DNA of 64,000 nucleotides from the NCBI RefSeq assembly GCF_001425055.1, contig NZ_LMDK01000016.1:409803-473802 (forward strand), in the 5' to 3' direction. Source of the stretch: Pelomonas sp. Root1237 (GTDB lineage Bacteria; Pseudomonadota; Gammaproteobacteria; Burkholderiales; Burkholderiaceae_C). The notes under the pieces were generated by a model that was not told where the DNA came from, made no database searches, and saw only the letters and a program-made list of their open reading frames with translations. Both the position numbers and the translations under genes were made by a program. Below, piece by piece: positions 9,296 to 16,774 of this stretch (position 1 is its first letter; the number at the start of each line of letters is the position of its first letter).

Positions 9296-12211
9296 CTAGC
9301 GTCCTTGAACCGGCGCCAGCCCGCGCAACGCGGCATCGGCGCGGTTCAGCAGTTCGGCAAAGCCCTGGCGCTGCGCCAGCTCCACCGCCTCCAGCAGCAA
9401 GGGCCGCGCGTCGCGCGCCGGCAACCCCTCGGCCTGCAGCAGCAGCCCCTCGGCCAGCGGCTCCAGCAGGCCGGCGTCGCGTGCGACGGCCACCTGGCGG
9501 GCGGCAGCGGCCGCGTCGCCGGCCAGCAGGTCCAGCCGCGCGAGGCGGATCAGCAGCAGCGGGTGCTGGCTGCGTGGCAGCAGCGCACGCAAGCGCTCGG
9601 CCAGAGTGGGGTCGGGCGGCAGGCCGCGGGCCTCGCGCAGCAGGCCGCGCAGCCAGGCGAGGTGTGACACGCGCAGCGGGTCGCGGCTGCTCGCCAGCAA
9701 GGGCTCGGCCAAGCCCAAGTCGGCTTCGGCGAGATCGAGGCAGCCGCTCTGCCAGTACAACCGCGCGCGCCGCGTCAGCGCCTCGGCCTCGAACAGGGCC
9801 GAACCTTGCGAGCGGCCCAGCTCCAGCGCGCGGTCCAGCACGCCGCGCGCCTCGCCGTAGCGGCCGGCGCTGGTCAGCGTGAGGCCCAGCATCAGCAGCG
9901 ACAAGGTCTCGGTATGCGCCACGCCCTGCCAGCTCAGCAGGCTGCGCCGCGCCATCTGTTCGGCGCGATCCAGCTCGCCCAGCGCCTGCAGCATCACGCC
10001 CAGGTCGCTCTCGATGGTCAGGCCCCGACAGTAGTCGGGATGGCGCTCCAGCAGCAGCTCGAAGGCATCGCGCGCGGCCCGCACCTGGCCACCGAACCAG
10101 TGGATCTGGCCTTCGTAGCTCAGCAGCGAGGGCCGCGCCGGTGCGAGTTGGCGCAGCTGGCCCAGCAGCGCCCAGGCGGCCGGGATGTCGGGCTCGCGCA
10201 TGGCCAGCTCGATCAACACCTCACAGGCATTGCAGCGCTCGGCCAGCGGCAGCCGCGGCAACAGCGGCCGCAGGCGCTCGGCCAGCGTGGCGGCATGCGC
10301 CAGGTCGCCCGAGAACACGGCGTTGTCCACCAGGCCGGCCAACGCCTGCCCCTGGATCTGCTCGCGCTGCGCCGGGTCGGCCACGGCGCCGGCCAGCTCC
10401 AGCACCTGCTGCAGCGCTTGGCGACCGGCAGGCAGGTCATGCAGTAGCGCACATTCGGCCAGACTGAGCCGGGCTTGCAGCGCCAGCGCCGGCTCGCGCG
10501 ACTCGGCGGCAACGCGCTGCCACAGCGCCTGGGCCTCGTCGTAGCGGCCGCGCAGCTTCTGCTGAGCCGCGCCGCGGTGCAGCCAGGCCAGCGCCGTCTG
10601 CGCCTCGCCGGCGCCCTGCCACAGCGCGGCCACGGCCAGGGGCTCGGCGGCGCCTTCCGCGCGCGCGCCCAGCGCCAATGCGGCCCGTTGTCGCAGCGCC
10701 TGCGCCTCGAAGGCCGGCAGCATCGCGAGAACCGCTTCGCGCACCAGGTCATGCCGGCATTGCAGGGCGCCGTCGGGCTCTTCGCGCAGCAATGCGGCCT
10801 GCAGCGCCAACCGGGCCGCGGGCAGCAATTCGGCATCGGGCACCGCGGCCACGCTGCCCAGCACCGCCAGCGGCAGCGGCCGGGCCAGCACGGCTGCCGC
10901 GCCGACGAGGCCATGCGCCGCCGGGCTCAGGGCCTGCCAGCGCCGCAACAGCAACTCATGCACGCGCGGGGACACGGGCGCGCCGTCGGCCCGGGCCCGC
11001 AGCAGCTCACCCAGCACAAAGGCATTGCCGTGGCTGGCCGCGAGCAGCGCGGGCGCGTCGGCGGCGCGCTGGCCGGCGCGATTCAGCAGCTGCTGCACAG
11101 CTTCCAGCGCCAGCCCCGGCAGCGCCAGGCAACGAACGTCCTGCTGCCGGGCCAGCCAGTCGCGGTGTTCGGCCGGCAGCTCTTCGCCCCGCGCGGCACC
11201 GCGCCAGCGCAGCCGGCCGCGGTGGCTCAGCAGGGCCAGCAGCTCCAGGCTGGCCGCGTCCACCCATTGCAGGTCATCGACCAGCAACAGCGGCCCCAGC
11301 GCCTCCAGCACGCGCGCCAGGCCCTCCAGCAGCCGGGCACGGGCACTCAAGGCGTCCAGCGGCGGCAAGGGCTCGTCGATGGCCAGCTCGGGCAGCAGCC
11401 GCGCCAGGTCCAACCGGTAGGCTGCCAGGCCGCGCTCGGGCTGGCGCAGCAGCGCCCGCAACGTGTCCAGGCGCGGCAGCAGCAGTTCGACGACGGGCCG
11501 GTAAGGCATCTGCGCCAGCCCCTCGCGGCCTTGCAGCACGGGGGCGCCGGGGAAGGCCGCCTTCAGCACGCTGGTCTTGCCCACGCCGGCCTCGCCCAGC
11601 AGCACCAGCGCCGGCGCGGCCTCGCGGCGGATCTGGCCCAGCCATTCAGCGCGGCCGCACAGCGCCTGATCGGTTTCGGTCGGCGGCGCCCCGCCCCGCT
11701 CCAGCAGCACACGCAGCGGCGCCTGCCAGGCTGCGGTGCCGGCGCGTTGCAAAGCGCGCCGAGCGGCTTCGTCCCAGCGGCGTTGCAGCAGCGCGCCATG
11801 GTCGTCGGCCCAGCGCCAGAACTCGTCGAAGCCGGCAAACCTGAAACCCTGCAGCCAGGCCATGGCCGGACGGGCCAGCAGCTCGGCGCCGTCGGCCTCG
11901 GCGCAGGCCATCTCCAGCAAGGCCAGGTCGTGCGGCAGCTGGAGACAGACGCGCTGCCGCTCGGCCACCAAGGCATCGGCCTGGCCGAACCCGGCCAGCA
12001 GCTGGCGCAGCCGGTGCAAGTTGATGCGCAGATGGTGCCGGGCCTGTTCGCGATCGGCATCCGGCCAGAACAGCGCCGCAAGCTGGCCACGCTCCACCCA
12101 GTGGCCCAGGCAGGCCAGATGGATCAGCAGGCAGCCCGGCAGTGTGGCGGGCAGAGGCAGACTTTCAGCGGCATCGGCCTGCCAGGCCGGCGCTCCCAGC
12201 AGCTTGAGCAT
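9296..12211 (-). CDS. BTAD/SARP-like ATPase-TPR transcriptional regulator
   Basis: 971 residues. The N-terminal ~160 residues resemble a bacterial transcriptional activation domain arrangement (HLRINLHRLRQLL is typical), but a DNA-binding winged helix is not obvious. An AAA/STAND ATPase follows, with Walker A LLGEAGVGKTS (~204-214) and Walker B LLLVDDLQWVD (~305). The C-terminal ~450 residues are alpha-helical, TPR-like repeats rich in Leu, Ala and Arg. Family members are signal-integrating activators, often of secondary metabolism or stress genes. The target is unknown; PEP-CTERM genes lie directly upstream, but a link is only positional. Confidence 0.7.
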   Translation of the reverse strand: MLKLLGAPAWQADAAESLPLPATLPGCLLIHLACLGHWVERGQLAALFWPDADREQARHHLRINLHRLRQLLAGFGQADALVAERQRVCLQLPHDLALLEMACAEADGAELLARPAMAWLQGFRFAGFDEFWRWADDHGALLQRRWDEAARRALQRAGTAAWQAPLRVLLERGGAPPTETDQALCGRAEWLGQIRREAAPALVLLGEAGVGKTSVLKAAFPGAPVLQGREGLAQMPYRPVVELLLPRLDTLRALLRQPERGLAAYRLDLARLLPELAIDEPLPPLDALSARARLLEGLARVLEALGPLLLVDDLQWVDAASLELLALLSHRGRLRWRGAARGEELPAEHRDWLARQQDVRCLALPGLALEAVQQLLNRAGQRAADAPALLAASHGNAFVLGELLRARADGAPVSPRVHELLLRRWQALSPAAHGLVGAAAVLARPLPLAVLGSVAAVPDAELLPAARLALQAALLREEPDGALQCRHDLVREAVLAMLPAFEAQALRQRAALALGARAEGAAEPLAVAALWQGAGEAQTALAWLHRGAAQQKLRGRYDEAQALWQRVAAESREPALALQARLSLAECALLHDLPAGRQALQQVLELAGAVADPAQREQIQGQALAGLVDNAVFSGDLAHAATLAERLRPLLPRLPLAERCNACEVLIELAMREPDIPAAWALLGQLRQLAPARPSLLSYEGQIHWFGGQVRAARDAFELLLERHPDYCRGLTIESDLGVMLQALGELDRAEQMARRSLLSWQGVAHTETLSLLMLGLTLTSAGRYGEARGVLDRALELGRSQGSALFEAEALTRRARLYWQSGCLDLAEADLGLAEPLLASSRDPLRVSHLAWLRGLLREARGLPPDPTLAERLRALLPRSQHPLLLIRLARLDLLAGDAAAAARQVAVARDAGLLEPLAEGLLLQAEGLPARDARPLLLEAVELAQRQGFAELLNRADAALRGLAPVQGR

Positions 12212-12242
12212 GGCGCGCAGTGTGCCGTGGCGCTTCCCGCGG

Positions 12243-12989
12243 TCAAGCGCGGCGGCGGCGCAATACCAGCAAGCCGATGCCGGCCGCCAACATCAGCCAT
12301 GCCGAGGGTTCGGGCACCGGCGTCAGCGTGGCGGAGAAGTTGTCCAGGCTGAGGAAGGCGCTGCCGCCGGTGCAGCCGTTGACGCTGTTGCAACTGGTGC
12401 CAAGCGTGTAGCGGAAGCCCACGTAGATCGGCAGGGCGCCCGCGCTGAAGTCGGGGCGCTGCGCGGACCCGGCCACCGGTGGCACCCAGTCGGCCGCCGC
12501 GGCCACGAAGGACCACTGCTGCGACAGGTAGTCGGGCTTGATCATTGCCTTGCCAGTCACGAGGTCGCTGCCGATGACGGTGTAGGTCACGCCGTTTTGC
12601 ATCAGGGCCGGCCGGATGCTGCCAAGCGTGTCGAAGGCAAAGCTGCTGGACAGCCCGCGGATGTCGGCGCTGAATTCCAGCTTCTGCAGCGCGCCCAACT
12701 GCGCCGGGTCGTAGGCCAGCGCCGTATAGAAGGCACCCAGCCGGTTCGCCGAGCTGGACAGGCCGGGGCTGCTCGGCGTGACGTAGCTGATCACCCAGTG
12801 CGAGCCCGGGTTGCCCAGGTTGGCGTCGATGACCATGTTGGCGTCCGCCGGCCCATCGTCGGTGATCTGGACCAGGCTCCAGTCGGCGGCATGGAAGTCA
12901 CCGACCTGCAGGCTCAGGCCCGAGGCGGCGGCATGCGTGGCGAGTGCCAGCGCAAGGCCGGCGACAGAAACAGAGGCGAGGCGAGACAT
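12243..12989 (-). CDS. PEP-CTERM sorted exported protein
   Basis: 248 residues: signal peptide (cleavage after the Ala-rich segment near residue 22), a beta-rich lectin-like domain, and a C-terminal sorting tag with VPEP, a hydrophobic helix and a terminal RRRRA. PEP-CTERM proteins are exported and then processed by an exosortase, usually as extracellular polymer or biofilm components. Start ATG 12989 has a GGAG Shine-Dalgarno; the longer ORF to 13046 lacks one. It is divergent from another PEP-CTERM gene at 13120. There is no exosortase gene in the window. The molecular function is unknown. Confidence 0.85.
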   Translation of the reverse strand: MSRLASVSVAGLALALATHAAASGLSLQVGDFHAADWSLVQITDDGPADANMVIDANLGNPGSHWVISYVTPSSPGLSSSANRLGAFYTALAYDPAQLGALQKLEFSADIRGLSSSFAFDTLGSIRPALMQNGVTYTVIGSDLVTGKAMIKPDYLSQQWSFVAAAADWVPPVAGSAQRPDFSAGALPIYVGFRYTLGTSCNSVNGCTGGSAFLSLDNFSATLTPVPEPSAWLMLAAGIGLLVLRRRRA

Positions 12990-13119
12990 GAGCGAACTCC
13001 ACGGCTTGAGGACGTGGCGGACTCTGCGCGACCAGCGTCTCTGCACCGTCTCAAGCTAGGGGCTGCCTGCGCCCGCGTCCCTGCCTAGACTGCGCCACCC
13101 TGCCGACCGGAGCATCGCG

Positions 13120-13665
13120 ATGAAGAAGCTGGCTTTTGTTGCTGCAGTCCTGCTGCCCACCCTGGCCAGCGCCGCCGGCCTGGAGGGCACGACGGTGGAC
13201 CTGCGCTATGACTTCGACAACGGCACAACCGTCTTTCACACCCAGGACAGCGTCCTTGTCGGCGCCGGCACCGAGCTGAGCTGCCCGGGCGCCGCCCAGG
13301 TCTGCCAGGTGCTGACGTCGCCGACCCAGACCCTGGATTTCGGCGACAGCAGCGTCCGCTATGACTACACCGGCCCGGGCAGCGGCTTCGACAACATTGC
13401 CGTCAACCACTTCCGCTTCGAAAGCCTGTTCGGCAGTGGCACCGCCATCACCGGCGTACAGCTGACGAGCAATGGCATCGCCGGCCTGGACGCGTCACGG
13501 CTGAGCTTCACCGCTCACAGCGTGCAGGTCGACATGCGCGGCCTGCCACTGGCGAGCCAGGCCTTCTTCCAGCTCGACCTGCAGACGGCGCCCGTGCCCG
13601 AGCCGGCCAGCGCCGCGCTGCTGTTGGGCGGTCTCGCGCTTTTGCTTGCCCGGCGCCGCGCATGA
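13120..13665 (+). CDS. Small PEP-CTERM protein
   Basis: 181 residues. A short signal peptide (cleavage near AAG at residues 17-19) precedes a compact beta-rich domain with two cysteines (SCPGAAQVC, possibly a disulfide). The tail carries VPEP, a hydrophobic stretch and terminal RRRA, a canonical exosortase substrate signal. A GGAG motif lies about 8 nt before the ATG. It is divergent from the 12243-12989 gene with 130 bp between them, and serB follows 13 bp downstream, so read-through into serB is possible. No specific function can be assigned. Confidence 0.82.
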   Translation: MKKLAFVAAVLLPTLASAAGLEGTTVDLRYDFDNGTTVFHTQDSVLVGAGTELSCPGAAQVCQVLTSPTQTLDFGDSSVRYDYTGPGSGFDNIAVNHFRFESLFGSGTAITGVQLTSNGIAGLDASRLSFTAHSVQVDMRGLPLASQAFFQLDLQTAPVPEPASAALLLGGLALLLARRRA

Positions 13666-13678
13666 GCGCATCGGGATA

Positions 13679-14425
13679 ATGCGGCCCATTGATGGCCTGC
13701 CCTATCCTGACTCCGTGACCTCCCCCGCTTCTGACGGCCTCGTCCTGCGCGACGGCCCCGCGCTGCCGCCGCTGTCCCATTTCAAGCTTGCCGCCTTCGA
13801 CATGGATTCGACGCTGATCAGCATCGAGTGCATCGACGAGATCGCCGCACTGGCCGGCAAGGGCTCCGAAGTCGCCGCCATCACCGAAGCGGCGATGCGG
13901 GGCGAGATCACCGACTTCAAGGACAGCCTGCGCCGCCGCCTGGCCCTGCTCGCGGGCGTGCCGGCGACCGTGCTGGACCGCGTGCTGGCCGAGCGGCTGA
14001 CGTTCAACCCCGGTGCGCGCGAGCTGTGCGCGGCGTTGAAGGCGGCCGGGCTCAAGCTCGTGCTCGTCTCCGGCGGCTTCACCTTCTTCACCCGCTTCGT
14101 CGCAGCCGAGCTGGGCATGGACTTCGTGCGCAGCAACGAGCTGGAAATCGTCGATGGTGCCCTCACCGGCCGCGTCGTCATGCAGGACTGGGGCGACATC
14201 TGCGACGGCGAGCAAAAGCGCCTGATGCTGCTGCAGAGCTGCGAGTCAGTTGGCTGCCGGCCCGACCAATCAATAGCCGTCGGCGACGGCGCCAACGACC
14301 TGCCCATGATGGGCGCGGCGGGCCTGTCGGTGGCCTATCACGCCAAGCCCAAGGTGCGCGAGCAGGCACGCATTGCCATCAACACAGGCGGCCTGGAGCG
14401 GCTGCTGGAGCTGCTCAGACCGTGA
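13679..14425 (+). CDS. serB: Phosphoserine phosphatase SerB
   Basis: 248 residues. It catalyses the last step of L-serine synthesis (O-phosphoserine to serine) in the cytoplasm. It is a HAD-superfamily enzyme: nucleophile motif DMDSTLI near residue 40, motif II VSGGFTFF, conserved Lys in KPKV, and motif III GDGANDLPMM. The N-terminal extension is short, as in beta-proteobacterial SerB proteins without an ACT domain. The ATG at 13679 gives MRPIDGLPYP; a GTG at 13715 is a possible shorter start. Its stop codon overlaps the GTG of the next (broken) gene, suggesting that serB was once the first gene of a two-gene unit. Confidence 0.95.
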   Translation: MRPIDGLPYPDSVTSPASDGLVLRDGPALPPLSHFKLAAFDMDSTLISIECIDEIAALAGKGSEVAAITEAAMRGEITDFKDSLRRRLALLAGVPATVLDRVLAERLTFNPGARELCAALKAAGLKLVLVSGGFTFFTRFVAAELGMDFVRSNELEIVDGALTGRVVMQDWGDICDGEQKRLMLLQSCESVGCRPDQSIAVGDGANDLPMMGAAGLSVAYHAKPKVREQARIAINTGGLERLLELLRP

Positions 14426-15156
14426 GGCGGCTGGCGGCGCTGCTGCTGGCCACCGTGCTCGCGGGCACGGCGACGGGGCAGCCGCTGCCTTCACCACCCC
14501 CGCTGCGATTCGTTGCGGCCACCAACAACGCCCTGCCCATCGCCGAGTTCGACGCTAACGGGCGCCTGGTCGGCGGCATGGTCAAGGATCTGGGCGAGCT
14601 GATTGCAGCCGGCCTGGACCGCCCGGTCAGTTTTGTGCCGATGGCGGGCAAGCGCGTCAGCGCCGCCCTGCTGGCCGGCGAGGCCGACGCCGTCTGCTTC
14701 GTGCTGCCGGAATGGCTGCAGGGCGACTTCCGCTGGACGCGCGGCCTCATTCCCGATGCCAGCCTCGTCGCAGCCCATGCCGACGCCCCGGCGCTCAAGA
14801 CGCTGGAGCAGGTCGCCGGCCAGCCCCTGGGCACGGTGCAGGGCTACAGCTATCCGCGGGCAGAGCAGGCGCTGGGCAAATGATTCAGGCGCAGCGACGT
14901 GCCCGGCATGGCGGCCAACCTGCGGCGGCTGGCCGCGGGCAAGGTGCGGTATGCGCTCGTGGAGAAAACCTCGCTGCAGTTCTTCCTGCGCGAGCAGCCG
15001 AACGCGCCGGTGCGCATCGCCTGGGTCATCAACCAGTTCGACGCGCGCTGCGCCTTCTCGCCGCGCTCGGGTGTGCCCTTCGCCGAGCTGGCCTCGGTGC
15101 TGGACCGCCTCGTCAGCGACGGCAGCGTGGAGCGGGTGCTCGCACGCTACCGCTGA
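14422..15156 (+). pseudogene. Periplasmic solute-binding protein gene interrupted by an in-frame TGA
   Basis: A 245-codon reading frame with a single premature stop. The GTG at 14422 overlaps the serB stop and is followed by a signal peptide and a family 3-like solute-binding domain (PLRFVAATNNALPIAEFD, GRLVGGMVKDLGE). At 14881-14883 a TGA interrupts the frame, yet the same frame continues with convincing protein sequence (FRRSDVPGMAANLRR to VERVLARYR) to a natural stop at 15154. One base change (TGG to TGA) would explain it. Either a recent nonsense mutation or a sequencing error is possible. The ligand is unknown; amino-acid-type by fold. Confidence 0.8.
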
Positions 15157-15984
15157 TCAGCCCCGCAGGCGCCGGCGCGCCACGCCACCCATGACGGCCA
15201 GGCCGGCCAGCATCAACGCGTAGCTCTCGGGTTCGGGCACGGCCGTGACGGCCAGCACGTCGGCGACGATGGGCGTCGAGTTGGACCCGGCGACGGTCGT
15301 CCAGTTGGCGTTCACGGCCAGGGCTGACTTCAGTTGCGCCATCGAGCTGAAAGGCGCGTCGTTGGTCGTGACCTGCGCCGTGAACTGCGTGTAGCGCGTC
15401 GCCGTCGCGGCGTCGACCTTGTACTCGCGCAGTTGGATGCCGGAAAGGCCGGTCGCGGCAGTGGGATTGTCGGACGAGGTGTAGGTGCCGCGGTTGGAAA
15501 GTGCGCCCAGGAAGGTGATGGCCGAGGCCTGGTAGTTCGTCGCATAGGACGCGGCCTGGAAGGCGTAGAGGATGTCGCCGCCGCTGGAGATGTTGGACGC
15601 GCCGCCGTTCAGGTTGACGACCACGCCGTTGGCAGTGCCGCCGGCCGTGCCGGACTTGGCCGCGTACTGGCCGTTGACGCCCGTGCCCAGCAGCGCCACC
15701 GACGTACCTGCATTCACCTTGGCGCTGGCCGTCCAGGACCAGAAGGTCTCTGCCGTCGTCGAGAACACACCGGCGGCCGACGTCGTCTGCAGCACGTTGG
15801 TGTCGGTGAAGTAGATCGTCGTGCCCGCGGCGATGTCGACGAAGCTGACGAAGGACCAGCCGCCGACCGTCGTGTTGCCATTCACGCCGGTGAAGGCGAA
15901 TTGGGTGTTGCTCAGCGAGGTGCCGGCAGCCTGGACGGTGCCGATGGAAGCGGCCAGGGCGATCAGGGTCAGGGACTTGTTCAT
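15157..15984 (-). CDS. PEP-CTERM exported protein
   Basis: 275 residues. A signal peptide (MNKSLTLIALAASIGTVQAA) is followed by a Thr/Ser/Gly-rich beta domain with motifs such as GWSFVSFVDIAAGTTIYFTD, and a C-terminal VPEPESYALML helix ending in RRRLRG, the PEP-CTERM sorting tag. It is the third gene of an apparent operon with the pectate lyase and another PEP-CTERM gene, 32 bp from its upstream neighbour. Its stop codon directly abuts the stop of the broken binding-protein gene on the other strand. Function unknown; probably a secreted or surface-matrix protein. Confidence 0.83.
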   Translation of the reverse strand: MNKSLTLIALAASIGTVQAAGTSLSNTQFAFTGVNGNTTVGGWSFVSFVDIAAGTTIYFTDTNVLQTTSAAGVFSTTAETFWSWTASAKVNAGTSVALLGTGVNGQYAAKSGTAGGTANGVVVNLNGGASNISSGGDILYAFQAASYATNYQASAITFLGALSNRGTYTSSDNPTAATGLSGIQLREYKVDAATATRYTQFTAQVTTNDAPFSSMAQLKSALAVNANWTTVAGSNSTPIVADVLAVTAVPEPESYALMLAGLAVMGGVARRRLRG

Positions 15985-16016
15985 GGATGGTCTCCGTTGT
16001 GTTGTCGTGGTTGGAA

Positions 16017-16757
16017 TCAGCGGGCGCGCCGGCGTCCGACGGCCAGGGTCAGCAAGCCGCCCAGGGCCAGCAGGGCCGAGCCCGGCTCGGGAACGGGGGC
16101 GGCGGCGAGCACGAGGTTGTCGAGCGACACGCCGTAGTAGCTGTCGCGGTTGGTCAGCGAGAAGCCGGCGATGTCGGCCGCCCCGCCCGTGCGTGCGAAG
16201 GCATAGCGGCCATCGCTGCGGCCGCTCAGATCAACGGCCTGGATGAGGCTGCCGTCGGTGCGGTACAGGCTCAGCGTGATCGCGCCGCCGTCGGCATCGC
16301 GCAGCTGCAAGCCCAGGGCCGACACGGGCGAGGCGAAGCGGGCCGAGATCGCGCCGAAGCCGTCGGCCGCGCCGGCCTGCGGGCCGACGCCGAACAGGGC
16401 CAGGCCGTCGGCGTCACCATAGTTGTAGGCGCCGAGGTTGGCGCCGGCTGCGCCGGCCAGCAGCGTCAGGCCCACGCTGGGCGCGCCGATGCTGAGGTCG
16501 TCGAACCAGTCCTGCGCCACTGCGCCCGGCCGCGGCGCCTTGGTCACGGCCAGCTCCTGGCCGGCGAAACGCTCGCCGAACTGCATGCCGCCACTGCTCA
16601 GCAGGCCATCGATGGCAGCGCCATCGGTCAGCTCGGAGAAGGTGACGGCGGCACCGCCGAGCGAGGCATAGGCCACCTCGTTCGTCGCACCGGCCTGGGC
16701 CGCGCTCACGGTGAGGCCGAGCAGCAGCGCGGCCAGGGGTTGAAGTCGGAATCGCAT
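16017..16757 (-). CDS. PEP-CTERM exported protein, second gene of the pectate lyase operon
   Basis: 246 residues, with a signal peptide (MRFRLQPLAALLLGLTVSAAQAG), a beta-sandwich-like body resembling concanavalin/PEP-CTERM lectin-type domains (ISARFASPVSALGLQLRD), and a VPEPGSALLAL tail ending in RRRAR. A much longer ORF in the same frame (to 17969) is a shadow over the lyase gene; ATG 16757, with GGAG close upstream, is the real start. Only 17 bp separate it from the pectate lyase stop, so the two are very likely co-transcribed. Confidence 0.83.
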   Translation of the reverse strand: MRFRLQPLAALLLGLTVSAAQAGATNEVAYASLGGAAVTFSELTDGAAIDGLLSSGGMQFGERFAGQELAVTKAPRPGAVAQDWFDDLSIGAPSVGLTLLAGAAGANLGAYNYGDADGLALFGVGPQAGAADGFGAISARFASPVSALGLQLRDADGGAITLSLYRTDGSLIQAVDLSGRSDGRYAFARTGGAADIAGFSLTNRDSYYGVSLDNLVLAAAPVPEPGSALLALGGLLTLAVGRRRAR

Positions 16758-16774
16758 GTTGTGGTCTCCTTTTT

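Noticed and set aside
12990-13119. sigma-54 promoters between the divergent PEP-CTERM genes
   Set aside because: GG-N10-GC spacing occurs by chance on both strands, but surrounding bases do not match TGGCACG or TTGCW.
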